DNA of 64,000 nucleotides from a virus. The stretch covers positions 1 to 64,000 of IMG/VR virus record IMGVR_UViG_3300045051_000978, one strand, 5' to 3'. Positions within the stretch are counted from its first letter, which is position 1. Each line of letters starts with the position of its first letter. Below, one piece after another: positions 45,297-55,051 of this stretch. The position numbers and the translations under genes are program-made. The notes below the pieces were generated by a model. The model was not told the origin of the DNA, did no database searches, and was given only the letters and a program-made list of their open reading frames with translations.

Positions 45297-46802
45297 GTGC
45301 GTTTTACTCTACACGATCTGCCGTTTCTCGCGTCGCTCGGAGCAACCGGAACTGTCGTCATCATCGACGCCGGCACCGAGTTCGGCAGCCACTATGTAGG
45401 CGTATTTGACGGCACGTACTTCGACGTTCCGGACGACCAGGCGTCGTACTTCCTGGCCCTGACTACGGGGACCCTGTTCGACTACACCGTAGACAATTCG
45501 TCGCTCCAGGTCTACGTCAGCGGCGGTACCCAAACGTCGATCACCGCCGAGGCCGCGTTCGGGTTCATCCAGGTCGCCTCAGGAACGTACAGCCTGGCAA
45601 CACCGGATAGCGCTGTCACCGAAACCTCCGTCACCAACGGCTCCTATTACACGCCCACTCTGGACCTGGCGACAACAGGTCTGCACGTGCAGAACGGCAC
45701 GTACACGTCCGCTTCGGTTGACAGCGCGACAGGCTCTTCATCGGTAAGCACTGGAACACTGGCAACACCAAGCACCGACAGCGCTTCTTCATCAGCTCTC
45801 CTCGGATCAGGCACGATTTCAACGCCGACGCAGGACACAGCGGACCACACGGCAAGCATTTCAGACGGAAGCTACGCACCTGGCGCGCCTGACCTCAGCC
45901 AGACAGCCTTGGCCGTATCCGCGGGCACGCACGTGCCCTACAACGTTGATTTCGCATCCGGCATCGAAGGAATTTCAAACGGCGACTACCAGACAGCCAT
46001 CGTCGATGAATCCACGAACCAGCCTGGCGTTGCTTCAGGCACCCTGACCCTTCCTGAAATCGACAGCACCGACAGCACTGTAGCGGTTTCAAACGGGACA
46101 CTGATCGTTTACAGTCCTGATGCTTCAACTTCCAGCACGGCAGTCTTCGACGGCACCAACCAAGCCGCCAACACGGACAACATCGCCTGGTTCCTCGCTG
46201 TGTCCGATGGTTCGTATGCAAGCTACGCTGGCGACGCCAGCAGCGCTCTCGTCGCGCTCGGCACAGGCACGTACAGCGCGTATACGCTAGACACGTCAGC
46301 TGGCACGACCGCCCTTCTACCGACGACAGGAACCATCGATCACTGGCTCCGGCAGAACGAGTGGGAAGCACTCGACATTACTGTCGTCGATTTCGGCAGC
46401 TACACGTACCCCTACGCGCTGGAAGTCCAGCTGCTCTACCCGATCTCTGGAGCGCTCCGCAGTGACGCACGTCTGTATACGGCAGATCGTACGATTTTCA
46501 CATGGCCCTTGTTCATGGGCAACTCGCCGTTCTGGTACAACCCACGCAAGTGGACCTGCGACGACGAGGGAACGATCACGTGCGACCTTGATCGCTCGGC
46601 CAGCGACACAGCAGACCTGACCACGATCACGGCAGACGCGTCGCTGATGGCGATGGACTCCACCGAAGAGACCTTTGACTCAACCAGCCTGACACTGGAT
46701 ATTTCCAACACTACCGACCTCGGATCGGCGCGGTTCGACGATGGCACAAGCTCGCCGACCGTTGACGAAACCGTCTGGTCCTGGGCGCACGTTCCGGTAT
46801 GA
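45297..46802 (+). CDS. Repeat-rich tail protein, 501 aa
   Basis: More than ten degenerate repeats of the type (A)VSNGTYxxxxxDxSxxx (residues about 75-340), then a globular end (LEVQLLYPISGALRSD, WYNPRKWTCDDEG). The GTG start is inferred. It interrupts the beta-helix paralogs. Likely forms a thin fibre. Confidence 0.75.
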   Translation: MRFTLHDLPFLASLGATGTVVIIDAGTEFGSHYVGVFDGTYFDVPDDQASYFLALTTGTLFDYTVDNSSLQVYVSGGTQTSITAEAAFGFIQVASGTYSLATPDSAVTETSVTNGSYYTPTLDLATTGLHVQNGTYTSASVDSATGSSSVSTGTLATPSTDSASSSALLGSGTISTPTQDTADHTASISDGSYAPGAPDLSQTALAVSAGTHVPYNVDFASGIEGISNGDYQTAIVDESTNQPGVASGTLTLPEIDSTDSTVAVSNGTLIVYSPDASTSSTAVFDGTNQAANTDNIAWFLAVSDGSYASYAGDASSALVALGTGTYSAYTLDTSAGTTALLPTTGTIDHWLRQNEWEALDITVVDFGSYTYPYALEVQLLYPISGALRSDARLYTADRTIFTWPLFMGNSPFWYNPRKWTCDDEGTITCDLDRSASDTADLTTITADASLMAMDSTEETFDSTSLTLDISNTTDLGSARFDDGTSSPTVDETVWSWAHVPV

Positions 46803-47704
46803 GCCAGCAGATTATCGACATCGGCAACGCCTCTGACGACAGGCGCGGCGATTCGCCACGTCTAGCCGGTCAAAAGATCAACGCCAACTTCAGCGAACTG
46901 TACCCCTACTTCAACCGGAACAGGGTCGTGACGGACGTGGTGCTGTACGTCAGCACGACCGGCAACGATTCAAACAACGGACTCACTCCGGGCACTCCGT
47001 TTCTGACCGTCCAGAAGGGCGTCGATGTCGCATTGGCGGACTACATCATCCCCGACGGCAAGCGCGTCACAGTTCAGTTGGCAGACGGAACGTACACGCT
47101 ATCCACGGCTGTCCGATTCCGCGGACCACGCTTTGGTAATGCCATCGTTTCGTCGCGCTCCCTGATCATCCAGGGAAACGTTGGCACGCCAGCCAACGTG
47201 ATCGTCCAGTGTTCGACGAACAACGTCTTCCTGATCTATAACGGCTTCATCGAACTCCAAGGCATGGAGCTTCGCTGCACTTCGGCTGGAGCTGCCTGCG
47301 TCTGGGCTGAAGGCTTTTCGCGTGTAAGCTTGGCCTCCATGCGTTTCGGAGCCTCAGCTGCGGCGGCTGCCCACATCAACCTCTTCTACAACTCGTACTG
47401 CTTCGCCACTTCGTATACAGTGTCAGGCAGCTGCGCACGCCACATCAATCTGAACCACGGCAGCATGTTCCGGATGAGTTCAGCCACCATCACGTTCTCC
47501 GGAGCACCAGCGTTTTCCACTACGCTCTTGCAAGGACTGCTTGGGTCGGTTTTTGACCTGAACGCTGTAACCTACTCGGGAGCCATCACCGGCACACAGT
47601 ACGCGCTTACGAATCTGAGCATCCTGTCTTCCACCAACACAGTACCTGGGACAGCTGGAAGCGTCTCTACGGGCTCAAGGGTCATCAGCACAAGCTACAG
47701 GTAG
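46799..47704 (+). CDS. Beta-helix tail-fibre paralog 2, 301 aa
   Basis: QIIDIGNASDDRRGDSPRLA, GQKINANFSELY, YVSTTGNDSNNGLTPGTPF, VQLADGTYTLS and a C-terminal beta-helix. Overlaps the preceding stop; TAG stop one base before the next gene. Confidence 0.85.
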   Translation: MSQQIIDIGNASDDRRGDSPRLAGQKINANFSELYPYFNRNRVVTDVVLYVSTTGNDSNNGLTPGTPFLTVQKGVDVALADYIIPDGKRVTVQLADGTYTLSTAVRFRGPRFGNAIVSSRSLIIQGNVGTPANVIVQCSTNNVFLIYNGFIELQGMELRCTSAGAACVWAEGFSRVSLASMRFGASAAAAAHINLFYNSYCFATSYTVSGSCARHINLNHGSMFRMSSATITFSGAPAFSTTLLQGLLGSVFDLNAVTYSGAITGTQYALTNLSILSSTNTVPGTAGSVSTGSRVISTSYR

Positions 47705-47705
47705 T

Positions 47706-48611
47706 ATGGCGCAGCAAACCATAGATGTCGGCAGCGCAGCGAACACTGGAGGAGAGTCCTTCTACTCCGGCGCGACGAAGATCAATGCCAACCTCACGGA
47801 GCTGGAAAGTAAAATTCTTGCTCCAGCTGAAGACGATCTGATCATCTATGTTTCCCCTTCGGGCAGCGACTCAAACAGCGGGCTTACTCCGTTTGACCCG
47901 GTCCTCACACTCGTCCGTGCGACCAGGATAGTTCACGACACCTATTTCACCACGAACGGCCAGGTCATCACGATCAAGCTGGCGGATGGAACGTATACAG
48001 CATCAACGGAGTGCCTTCCTGTACACGGCAACGGCGTCGTTCGCATCCTCGGAAATTCTGTAAACCCTGCAAACGTCCTGCTCACGACAGGGTCGAGTTC
48101 GACGCTGCTGTTCGCAACGCCGTGCCGCTACCTCCTGGCGGGCTGTGAGGTGCGTTGCTCAACTGGTTCCGGCACGGCCTGCGTCGTCGCCCGCCAGATG
48201 GCCTACGTCCAGATCGGGACAGGGATGATTTTTGGCCCAACGTCGGCGTCTTCAGATCACATCAACGCGACCGACCAGGGAATCGTGTCTGCTGTCGGAA
48301 ACTACTCGATCAACGGAGGGTGTCGGTATCACTACCACGCCAACTACGACGGACTCATCAAGGCAAACGGCATCACCTGCACAGTGACCTCATCTGTCAG
48401 CATGACGCGGTTTGCAAGGGCCATTGTGGCTGGAACTATCGAGTCGTTCAGTAGCACGTACGTCAACAGGAACAACGTTTCCACCTCCGCCTTCAACGCG
48501 GACATCTACGAAAACAGCGTCATCAACTGCCAAGGCGGTACCACTGCCAACTATTTTCCTGGTAACGGAGGCCCGGACGCCAACGGAACCAGCAACGGCT
48601 ACTGCTACTGA
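47706..48611 (+). CDS. Beta-helix tail-fibre paralog 3, 301 aa
   Basis: QTIDVGSAANTGGESFYSGA, TKINANLTELE, YVSPSGSDSNSGLTPFDPV and IKLADGTYTAS, then a beta-helix with Cys-rich turns and a C-terminal TTANYFPGNGG. One-base overlap with the next gene (TGATG). Confidence 0.85.
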   Translation: MAQQTIDVGSAANTGGESFYSGATKINANLTELESKILAPAEDDLIIYVSPSGSDSNSGLTPFDPVLTLVRATRIVHDTYFTTNGQVITIKLADGTYTASTECLPVHGNGVVRILGNSVNPANVLLTTGSSSTLLFATPCRYLLAGCEVRCSTGSGTACVVARQMAYVQIGTGMIFGPTSASSDHINATDQGIVSAVGNYSINGGCRYHYHANYDGLIKANGITCTVTSSVSMTRFARAIVAGTIESFSSTYVNRNNVSTSAFNADIYENSVINCQGGTTANYFPGNGGPDANGTSNGYCY

Positions 48612-49483
48612 TGATCACCACACCGCTCAGCATCGGCAATCCGAACAGCTGCACAGGCGACACGCTGCGCTCGGCTGGTCAAAAGCTGAACGATTCGTTT
48701 ACAGCCCTGTATGCGCTGCCAGCCGTCGGCTATGCGACCGACTACACCCTCTACGTCTCACCAACCGGCGACGACGCGAACGACGGAAAGACGGCACTGA
48801 CGCCTTTTCTGACGATTCAGAAAGCAGCCGACATTTTTCATCAGCACCAAAACCTGCAACAGAGCACACCTACGATTCAGCTGGCTGACGGAACGTATAC
48901 GCTCAGCGATGCAGTCTATCTCGGCAGGGTGTACGCCAACGGATTCCCAACCATTGTCGGAAACACGAGTGCACCGGCCAACGTCATCATCACCGCGGCG
49001 AATTCAAACTGCTTCAACGTGACGACCGGCACGTTTTGGATCATGAGCGGCCTTGAGCTGCGCTGCACGCTGTCCGGTGGTGCGTGCATCAGCATTGCAG
49101 AGCACTCCCGCGTTCAATTCGGCGCAGCCATGCGTTTTGGAACGTCTACAGGTGCGAACCACGTGGAAATCAATGATCACGGGATGTTCACGAACACGGT
49201 CGCTACAGCCATCACTGGCGGTGCTGCGCGGCACATCTACGCCATGAACTGCGCCTCGGCTCGTGTGGCTGCGGCGTACACGTTGACAGGAACTCCGGCT
49301 TTCAGCACCGCTTTCGTTCAGGCGAAAAACAGGTCGAACCTGAACCTCACCGGCTCCAGCTTCACCGGATCAGGCACGGGGAAGCGCTACGACGTAACAG
49401 GAATTGCCGTCGTAGCTACTGCCGGGCTGACCTTGCCCGGCAACGTCGGGGGCACAACCTCAAACGGCGGCATTTACTCATAG
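48611..49483 (+). CDS. Beta-helix tail-fibre paralog 4, 290 aa
   Basis: PLSIGNPNSCTGDTLRSAGQ, LYVSPTGDDANDGKTALTPF, IQLADGTYTLS and GSGTGKRYDV..LPGNVGGT at the end. It stops at TAG 49,481 and the next paralog begins in the same frame after one codon (CTT). Confidence 0.85.
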   Translation: MITTPLSIGNPNSCTGDTLRSAGQKLNDSFTALYALPAVGYATDYTLYVSPTGDDANDGKTALTPFLTIQKAADIFHQHQNLQQSTPTIQLADGTYTLSDAVYLGRVYANGFPTIVGNTSAPANVIITAANSNCFNVTTGTFWIMSGLELRCTLSGGACISIAEHSRVQFGAAMRFGTSTGANHVEINDHGMFTNTVATAITGGAARHIYAMNCASARVAAAYTLTGTPAFSTAFVQAKNRSNLNLTGSSFTGSGTGKRYDVTGIAVVATAGLTLPGNVGGTTSNGGIYS

Positions 49484-49486
49484 CTT

Positions 49487-50362
49487 ATGGCACTCCGCAC
49501 AATCAGCCTCGGCACGCAGGCCAACGACGGCACTGGCGATCCACTGCGTTCTGCGTTCAACAAAATCAACCAAAACTTCGCAGAGAGCTACCGCGAAGTT
49601 ATCGGCAGCGACCGCACCTACTACGTCGCAACTACCGGCAGCGATTCCAACGACGGTCTGACAATTTCAACGCCGTTGCTGAACATCCAGACCGCCGTCG
49701 ATCTCATTGCCAACACGCTCTTCATTCCGTCGAGCAGAACCGTCACCGTTCAACTCGCAGACGGAACGTATACAGTGAATACGTCCGTCGTTTTGCGCCC
49801 AACGGCCGGCGGAGGCACGTTCATCATCAGCGGCAACGCAGGCAACGCTGCATCTGTCATCTGCACCATTTCTGTAAACGGCGGAGTATACCTAGCGTCC
49901 GACATCGCAGGTCTCTGGAACATCCGTAATCTGACCTTGCAGAGTTCAGCCAGTGGCAGTGGTCTTGTCGCAGAGCGCGGAGCGTCCATCGCATTCCAAA
50001 ACCTGATCTTCGGATCAGGCATGTCCAGCCACCTGGTTCCGGCTACCAATTCGGCCATCCGGGCAACTGGCAACTACACGATCACGGGCAGTGCGACGCA
50101 GCACGTCAACTCTGTCGTCGGCGGCACGCTCGACGTGACAAATCGCACCATCACCCTCACGGGCACACCCGTCTTCACCTACTTCTGCAACTGCGGCTAC
50201 GCAGCGACCGCCAATTTTGCCGGCTGTACCTTCAGCGGATCGGCTACCGGCTCACGCTACCAGGTTTTTGCCAACGGCGTCATCATCACAGGCGGTGCCA
50301 GCGCAACGTTCCTGCCTGGAAACGCGGTGGGCACTACCCTGACCGGCGGCGTGTACGCCTAA
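49487..50362 (+). CDS. Beta-helix tail-fibre paralog 5, 291 aa
   Basis: TISLGTQANDGTGDPLRSAF, NKINQNFAESY, YVATTGSDSNDGLTISTPL, VQLADGTYTVN and GSATGSRYQV..FLPGNAVGT. In frame with paralog 4 across a TAG codon. Confidence 0.85.
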   Translation: MALRTISLGTQANDGTGDPLRSAFNKINQNFAESYREVIGSDRTYYVATTGSDSNDGLTISTPLLNIQTAVDLIANTLFIPSSRTVTVQLADGTYTVNTSVVLRPTAGGGTFIISGNAGNAASVICTISVNGGVYLASDIAGLWNIRNLTLQSSASGSGLVAERGASIAFQNLIFGSGMSSHLVPATNSAIRATGNYTITGSATQHVNSVVGGTLDVTNRTITLTGTPVFTYFCNCGYAATANFAGCTFSGSATGSRYQVFANGVIITGGASATFLPGNAVGTTLTGGVYA

Positions 50363-50386
50363 TGCCCAAAGGGGTAGTTAGCTGCG

Positions 50387-51283
50387 ATGGCGCAGCAAAC
50401 CCTGAATCTCGGCACCGGAGCCAACACCGGAGATGGCGACTCGCTTCGCGCTGCTGGCCAGAAGATCAACAGCAACTTCACCGAGCTGTACGCTCGGGCA
50501 AACATCCTGGCTCCTACAGGAAGCCTGACGCTTTATGTCGCCACGACAGGCAGCGACAGCAACGACGGTCTGACGGTCGGCACGCCATTCCTGACGGTCA
50601 ACAAGGGCCTCACAGAAGCCGCCAAGTACATCTCCTTCGGCATCGCGGTGACAGTTCAGGTTGCTGACGGAACGTACAGCACACCTCTGATCCGCATTCC
50701 CAGGCTTCTCACGACCGGGCAAGCGAGCGGTGCCTTGATCCTGCAAGGCAACCCGACGACGCCAGCCAACTGCGTCCTGAGCGCACAAGCCGCCATCGGC
50801 TCCCTGCTATTCGCTGACGGTCCGCTCAACGCGGCCATCACAGGCTTCCGCCTCGTCGGAAATGCCACGACGTATGCAATCGATGCCCGCAGCTACGCAC
50901 GCGTCGCTTTCTCGGCGATTGAGTTCAGCACCGGATTTACCATCCACATCCTTGCCGGCGAACCATCAACTGTCACGGCAGCAGGCAACTATTCCATATC
51001 CGGCGGAGCGGCTTCACACGTCTACGCGGCAAACAACGGCTACGTAAACCTGGCTGGGCGCACGGTCACAGTCAGCGGTTCGCCGGCATGGTCCAGCTCG
51101 TTTGTAGACATTAACCGAGGCGCGGTGCTGCAAGCGCAGAGCATGACGTTCTCCGGAACCGCGTCCACCGGCCAGCGCTACTTCATTTGGGCCAACGGAG
51201 TCGTTTACATTAACAGCGTCTCCACCACCTACTTTCCCGGCAGCCTTGCGGGCGTGATTCAAACCGGAGGTCAGTACCTGTGA
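50387..51283 (+). CDS. Beta-helix tail-fibre paralog 6, 298 aa
   Basis: TLNLGTGANTGDGDSLRAAG, QKINSNFTELYA, YVATTGSDSNDGLTVGTPF, VQVADGTYSTP and GTASTGQRYF..YFPGSLAG. TAGTTAGCTGCG precedes the ATG, so the block may be re-initiated here. Overlaps the next gene by 4 nt. Confidence 0.85.
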   Translation: MAQQTLNLGTGANTGDGDSLRAAGQKINSNFTELYARANILAPTGSLTLYVATTGSDSNDGLTVGTPFLTVNKGLTEAAKYISFGIAVTVQVADGTYSTPLIRIPRLLTTGQASGALILQGNPTTPANCVLSAQAAIGSLLFADGPLNAAITGFRLVGNATTYAIDARSYARVAFSAIEFSTGFTIHILAGEPSTVTAAGNYSISGGAASHVYAANNGYVNLAGRTVTVSGSPAWSSSFVDINRGAVLQAQSMTFSGTASTGQRYFIWANGVVYINSVSTTYFPGSLAGVIQTGGQYL

Positions 51284-53127
51284 CCATCGACGTTTCAAAA
51301 ACCTACGCCTACACCGACGCGAACCTCGTTCGCGTTTACGTCGAAGGCACGGAACTTCAGAATCGAGGCAGCTGGATGCCCATCGGCACGTACGCCATCG
51401 GCGACGTGGTCGATTACGGAGACGCGCTCTATTTTTGCATCGCCGGCAACACCGGCATCGCACCGACAGGCGCGCTCGACGACTACTGGAGCCCCCTGGT
51501 CGAAATCAACGAGAACACTCCGATCACGAGCGCCGGGAGCGACGCGTACGCCCGTGAGGTGGCTCTCGCCGCGTACGGCACAGCGCAAATGGCCCTCCAG
51601 GTCGGGTCATCTGCCTACGATCTCGCGCTGCAAGCGCTGGAAGCGGCTTCGTCTGGAACGACCAGCGTCACCTACCTGGTCGCTGAAAACGCCTACTACC
51701 TGGCCGGCGACGCGTACGCGCTCGCTGAAAGCGGCACAACTCAAGCACAGGCGGCACAGGGAACGGCCAACAGCGCCTTCTCGGTAGCCAACGCGGCCTG
51801 GGTGCTCGCGCAGATCGGAACGAACACGGGGACCGCGGCGTACAACCTTGCCGGAAACGCTCTGAGCGCAGCAGGGGCAGCGCAGAGCACAGCCAACAGC
51901 GCAGCGTCGGCCGCAGCGTCGGCGCAGAGCACAGCCAACAGTGCCTACAGCCTGGCAGCAACAGGAACGACCGCGGCGGCAGGGGCACAAAGCGCTGCGA
52001 ACTCCGCGCAGTCTACAGCTCAAGCGGCTTACGCGCTCGCTGTAGACGGAACTGAATCTAGTGCCGCGGCGCAGAATAGAGCGGATGCAGCGTACTCGCT
52101 CGCTCAGATCGGAACGAACACTGGCACTGCGGCGTACAACCTCGCTGCGGCTGCTCTCGCGCTGGCTCAACAGGGAACGTCAGCAGGAGCAGCGTACTCG
52201 CTGGCTGAAGCAGCCTATGCGCTCGCTCAGATCGGCACCGATTCCAGCGCGTCAGCGTTCAGTGTCGCGCAAGCGGCGTATTCGCTCGCTCAGATCGGTA
52301 CAAACACGGGTACTGCGGCGTACGATCTCGCCGCAGCCGCGTATTCGCTCGCAGCTTCCGGTACAGGGGCCACAGAAGCGCTCAGTTTGGCGCAAGCAGC
52401 CTACGCGCTCGCGCAGATCGGAACGAACACGGGGACGGCAGCGTACCAGCTGGCCGATGCTGGCAGCAGCCTCGCATGGACAGCGTATCAGCTGGCGCTC
52501 CTCGGCACGACGCAAGGAGGCGGAGGCGGAGGTGATGGCGCTCTGTCGCAGGCGGCGTGGAATCTGGCACAGATCGGAACAAACACCGGGACGGCAGCGT
52601 ACAACCTGGCCGGACAAGCGTGGGCGCTGGCTCAGGCCGGCACCAACACAGGCACGTTCGCCTACAACCTGGCTGCCTACGGCACCGTGCTCGCAGGCCA
52701 GGCGTACACGCTCGCGGAAGAGGCTGTGCAGAACTTTGAGACCATCATGACGAACGGTCGCGTCGCGCTGGTGGTCCTTTGCTCAGCGTTTACACCTTCT
52801 TCGATTGGGCCTGATGCAGCGCAGGTCGTTGTACCGTACGAGTTCGACGGCAGCCAGGCCATCGACTGGACTGTCCGACGACTTCAGATGCGCGTGGCCG
52901 ATTTTGGCGGCTCGCCGTCTGTCCGACTGGAGCACTCAACGAGCGCAGGGGCGTTTGCGGCAAACGCGCTGACCACGCTGACGCTAGGATCGAACACGTA
53001 CGAAAACGGCACCTACGGCATCTTCGGAACCGTCACCAGCGGTGACAAGCTGCGCATGAATGTGCTGGACCTCGGAACTGCCCAAAACTGGTTCGTGTCG
53101 GTGCAGTTGTACCATCCATACACCTGA
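51280..53127 (+). CDS. Long repeat tail fibre with QIGTNTGTAAY repeats, 615 aa
   Basis: N-terminal domain like the 40,960 protein (KTYAYTDANLVRVYVEG), then a long Ala/Ser-rich repeat region (about 90-485) with many A-Y-S-L-A-Q-I-G-T-N-T-G-T-A-A-Y units alternating with AQSTANSA coiled-coil-like heptads, a Gly stretch, and a globular C-terminus. A rod-like shaft is likely. The DNA repeats make copy-number change easy. Confidence 0.85.
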   Translation: MTIDVSKTYAYTDANLVRVYVEGTELQNRGSWMPIGTYAIGDVVDYGDALYFCIAGNTGIAPTGALDDYWSPLVEINENTPITSAGSDAYAREVALAAYGTAQMALQVGSSAYDLALQALEAASSGTTSVTYLVAENAYYLAGDAYALAESGTTQAQAAQGTANSAFSVANAAWVLAQIGTNTGTAAYNLAGNALSAAGAAQSTANSAASAAASAQSTANSAYSLAATGTTAAAGAQSAANSAQSTAQAAYALAVDGTESSAAAQNRADAAYSLAQIGTNTGTAAYNLAAAALALAQQGTSAGAAYSLAEAAYALAQIGTDSSASAFSVAQAAYSLAQIGTNTGTAAYDLAAAAYSLAASGTGATEALSLAQAAYALAQIGTNTGTAAYQLADAGSSLAWTAYQLALLGTTQGGGGGGDGALSQAAWNLAQIGTNTGTAAYNLAGQAWALAQAGTNTGTFAYNLAAYGTVLAGQAYTLAEEAVQNFETIMTNGRVALVVLCSAFTPSSIGPDAAQVVVPYEFDGSQAIDWTVRRLQMRVADFGGSPSVRLEHSTSAGAFAANALTTLTLGSNTYENGTYGIFGTVTSGDKLRMNVLDLGTAQNWFVSVQLYHPYT

Positions 53128-53129
53128 TC

Positions 53130-54113
53130 ATGCCCTGGAAATACTACTCATCGTCTGACGCGAGCGCTCCGACTCTCAGTGGAACCGCCGGAGATGCCAT
53201 CACCGTTCTCGACGCCTGTCTGATCAACGGCTACGGAGCCAAAACAGGTCTCGGATGGACGAAAGATTTCAGCGGCACGAATTTGGCCGTATACAGAATG
53301 GCCGCTGGAAACACGAGGTACTACCTTCGCGTTGACGACAACGCTCCAGTCTCAGCGACAGAGGCACGCCTTCAGGGCTACGAGACGATGTCCGACGCGA
53401 ACACCGGCACAAACGTGTTCCCGACCTCTGGATACTGCCATCTGCGCAAGTCCTCCGCTGCCAGCGTCACGACACGCTCCTGGGTTCTGGCGGGCGATGA
53501 GCGAACGTTCATCATGGCTGTCGCGTACACAGGCAGCTACTTCCTCAACGGCATCTATTTTGGAGAAATCTACAGCTACGTGCCCAACGACGCGTACGGC
53601 GTAGCTCTGATTGGCAGAACTACGGCCAACAGCGCCAACACGTACGCCGTTGACGCCTTGCACAGACTGGCTACCAGCGCCAGTATTGTAAACGACGTGA
53701 ACGGCCACTTTCTGGCTCGCGATACCACGGGCCTCGTTGTTGGGCAAGGTTTTGAGAAGAGACCAGCAAACAGTGCTACCGGAACCGCAGGTCTGGTCGC
53801 GCTGACAGGTGACTACCTGTTTCCAAATCCAGCTGATGGATCGGTTGCCATGGTCCCGATTTACGTCAGCTCCCTAGAATCAGCACAAGGTGTGCTGCGT
53901 GGCAGGCTGCGTGGCATGTGGTGCCAGTTGCACAGTAATTTTGCCGATTACTTTGCTGCTGGCGACACCTGGTCCGGGACAGGTGATTTGACCGGTAAGA
54001 CGTTTGTTTACGCCGGAAAAACCGCTACCAACTCAAGCGACGGGTCTACCCCGCCTTCCTACTCCACAGGACATCTTATTTTCGAGTACAGCGGAACGGT
54101 AGCACACCACTGA
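53130..54113 (+). CDS. Tail appendage protein, paralog pair A, 327 aa
   Basis: WKYYSSSDASAPTLSGTAGD, VLDACLINGYGAKTGLGWTK and YYLRVDDNAP. This module is repeated in the next gene and occurs in phage tail proteins. Beta-rich; role in receptor binding inferred from context. Confidence 0.8.
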   Translation: MPWKYYSSSDASAPTLSGTAGDAITVLDACLINGYGAKTGLGWTKDFSGTNLAVYRMAAGNTRYYLRVDDNAPVSATEARLQGYETMSDANTGTNVFPTSGYCHLRKSSAASVTTRSWVLAGDERTFIMAVAYTGSYFLNGIYFGEIYSYVPNDAYGVALIGRTTANSANTYAVDALHRLATSASIVNDVNGHFLARDTTGLVVGQGFEKRPANSATGTAGLVALTGDYLFPNPADGSVAMVPIYVSSLESAQGVLRGRLRGMWCQLHSNFADYFAAGDTWSGTGDLTGKTFVYAGKTATNSSDGSTPPSYSTGHLIFEYSGTVAHH

Positions 54114-54115
54114 CC

Positions 54116-55051
54116 ATGGCCTGGACCTACTATTCATCGGCGGATGCAGGAGCGCCAACGCTCAACGGAACAGTTGGCGCACTCATCACAGTTTTAGACG
54201 CGATCCTGATCAACGGATACGGGGCCAAGCCCGCAGCCGGATGGACGAAGCCGTTTTCAGGAACCAACGCCGCGGCCTACAGGATCAACGGCTCGTTTAC
54301 GAATTATTATTTCAGGGTCGATGACAACGCACCTGGTGCAGCTGGAGCCCGCGAGGCCCGCGTGACCATGTACGAAACGATGTCGGACGTAAACACCGGC
54401 ACCAACGCTTCCACGAACCGCTACGTCAGAAAATCAGGCACGCTGGACGCAACTGCCCGCACATGGAAAGCCGTGGCGGACGAAGTAACCCTGATCTTCT
54501 TCTGCTCTTTCGACAATTCCGCCGACTACAACGGAACGTACATCGGGCAGTTTTACAGCTACATGCCCAATGACCAGCACGGGGTAACCATCATTGCGCG
54601 CACATCGGAAAATCAGTCCGCATACACGCCAAATATCGAACAAGTCCTGCGTCTTGCGACAACAGCAGAAGCCGGCACGACTGTCGCTAAGTCTGTAAAC
54701 GGCATTACGCCAAACGTAAACGGTTTCAAAACGTGCGGACTCTACAGAAACGACGATTCACAGAGGTCACGCGGTCCGTACACCCTCCCGAATGCAGCAG
54801 ACGGGTCACTGGTATTGACTCCACTGTACATCAGTAACGTCGAGGGCGCGGACAAAACGCTACGCGGCAGAGTGCGCGGCCTATGGATACCACTGCACAG
54901 CAATCTCGACAGCGTTTTTGCCATCAACGACACCTGGTCTGGCACGGGTGACCTCGCCGGAAAAAGCTTTGTTTACGCCGGCAGCGCTGCAAGCGTAGGT
55001 GCAGGCGGCTTCATTGTCCTCGAAACCTCAAACACAGTCCCCAAAAACTGA
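54116..55051 (+). CDS. Tail appendage protein, paralog pair B, 311 aa
   Basis: WTYYSSADAGAPTLNGTVGA, LINGYGAKPAAGWTKPFSGT and YYFRVDDNAPG, clearly paralogous to the 53,130 protein including the GTWSGTGDL.GK.FVYAG-type C-terminal segment. Tandem duplication. Confidence 0.8.
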   Translation: MAWTYYSSADAGAPTLNGTVGALITVLDAILINGYGAKPAAGWTKPFSGTNAAAYRINGSFTNYYFRVDDNAPGAAGAREARVTMYETMSDVNTGTNASTNRYVRKSGTLDATARTWKAVADEVTLIFFCSFDNSADYNGTYIGQFYSYMPNDQHGVTIIARTSENQSAYTPNIEQVLRLATTAEAGTTVAKSVNGITPNVNGFKTCGLYRNDDSQRSRGPYTLPNAADGSLVLTPLYISNVEGADKTLRGRVRGLWIPLHSNLDSVFAINDTWSGTGDLAGKSFVYAGSAASVGAGGFIVLETSNTVPKN

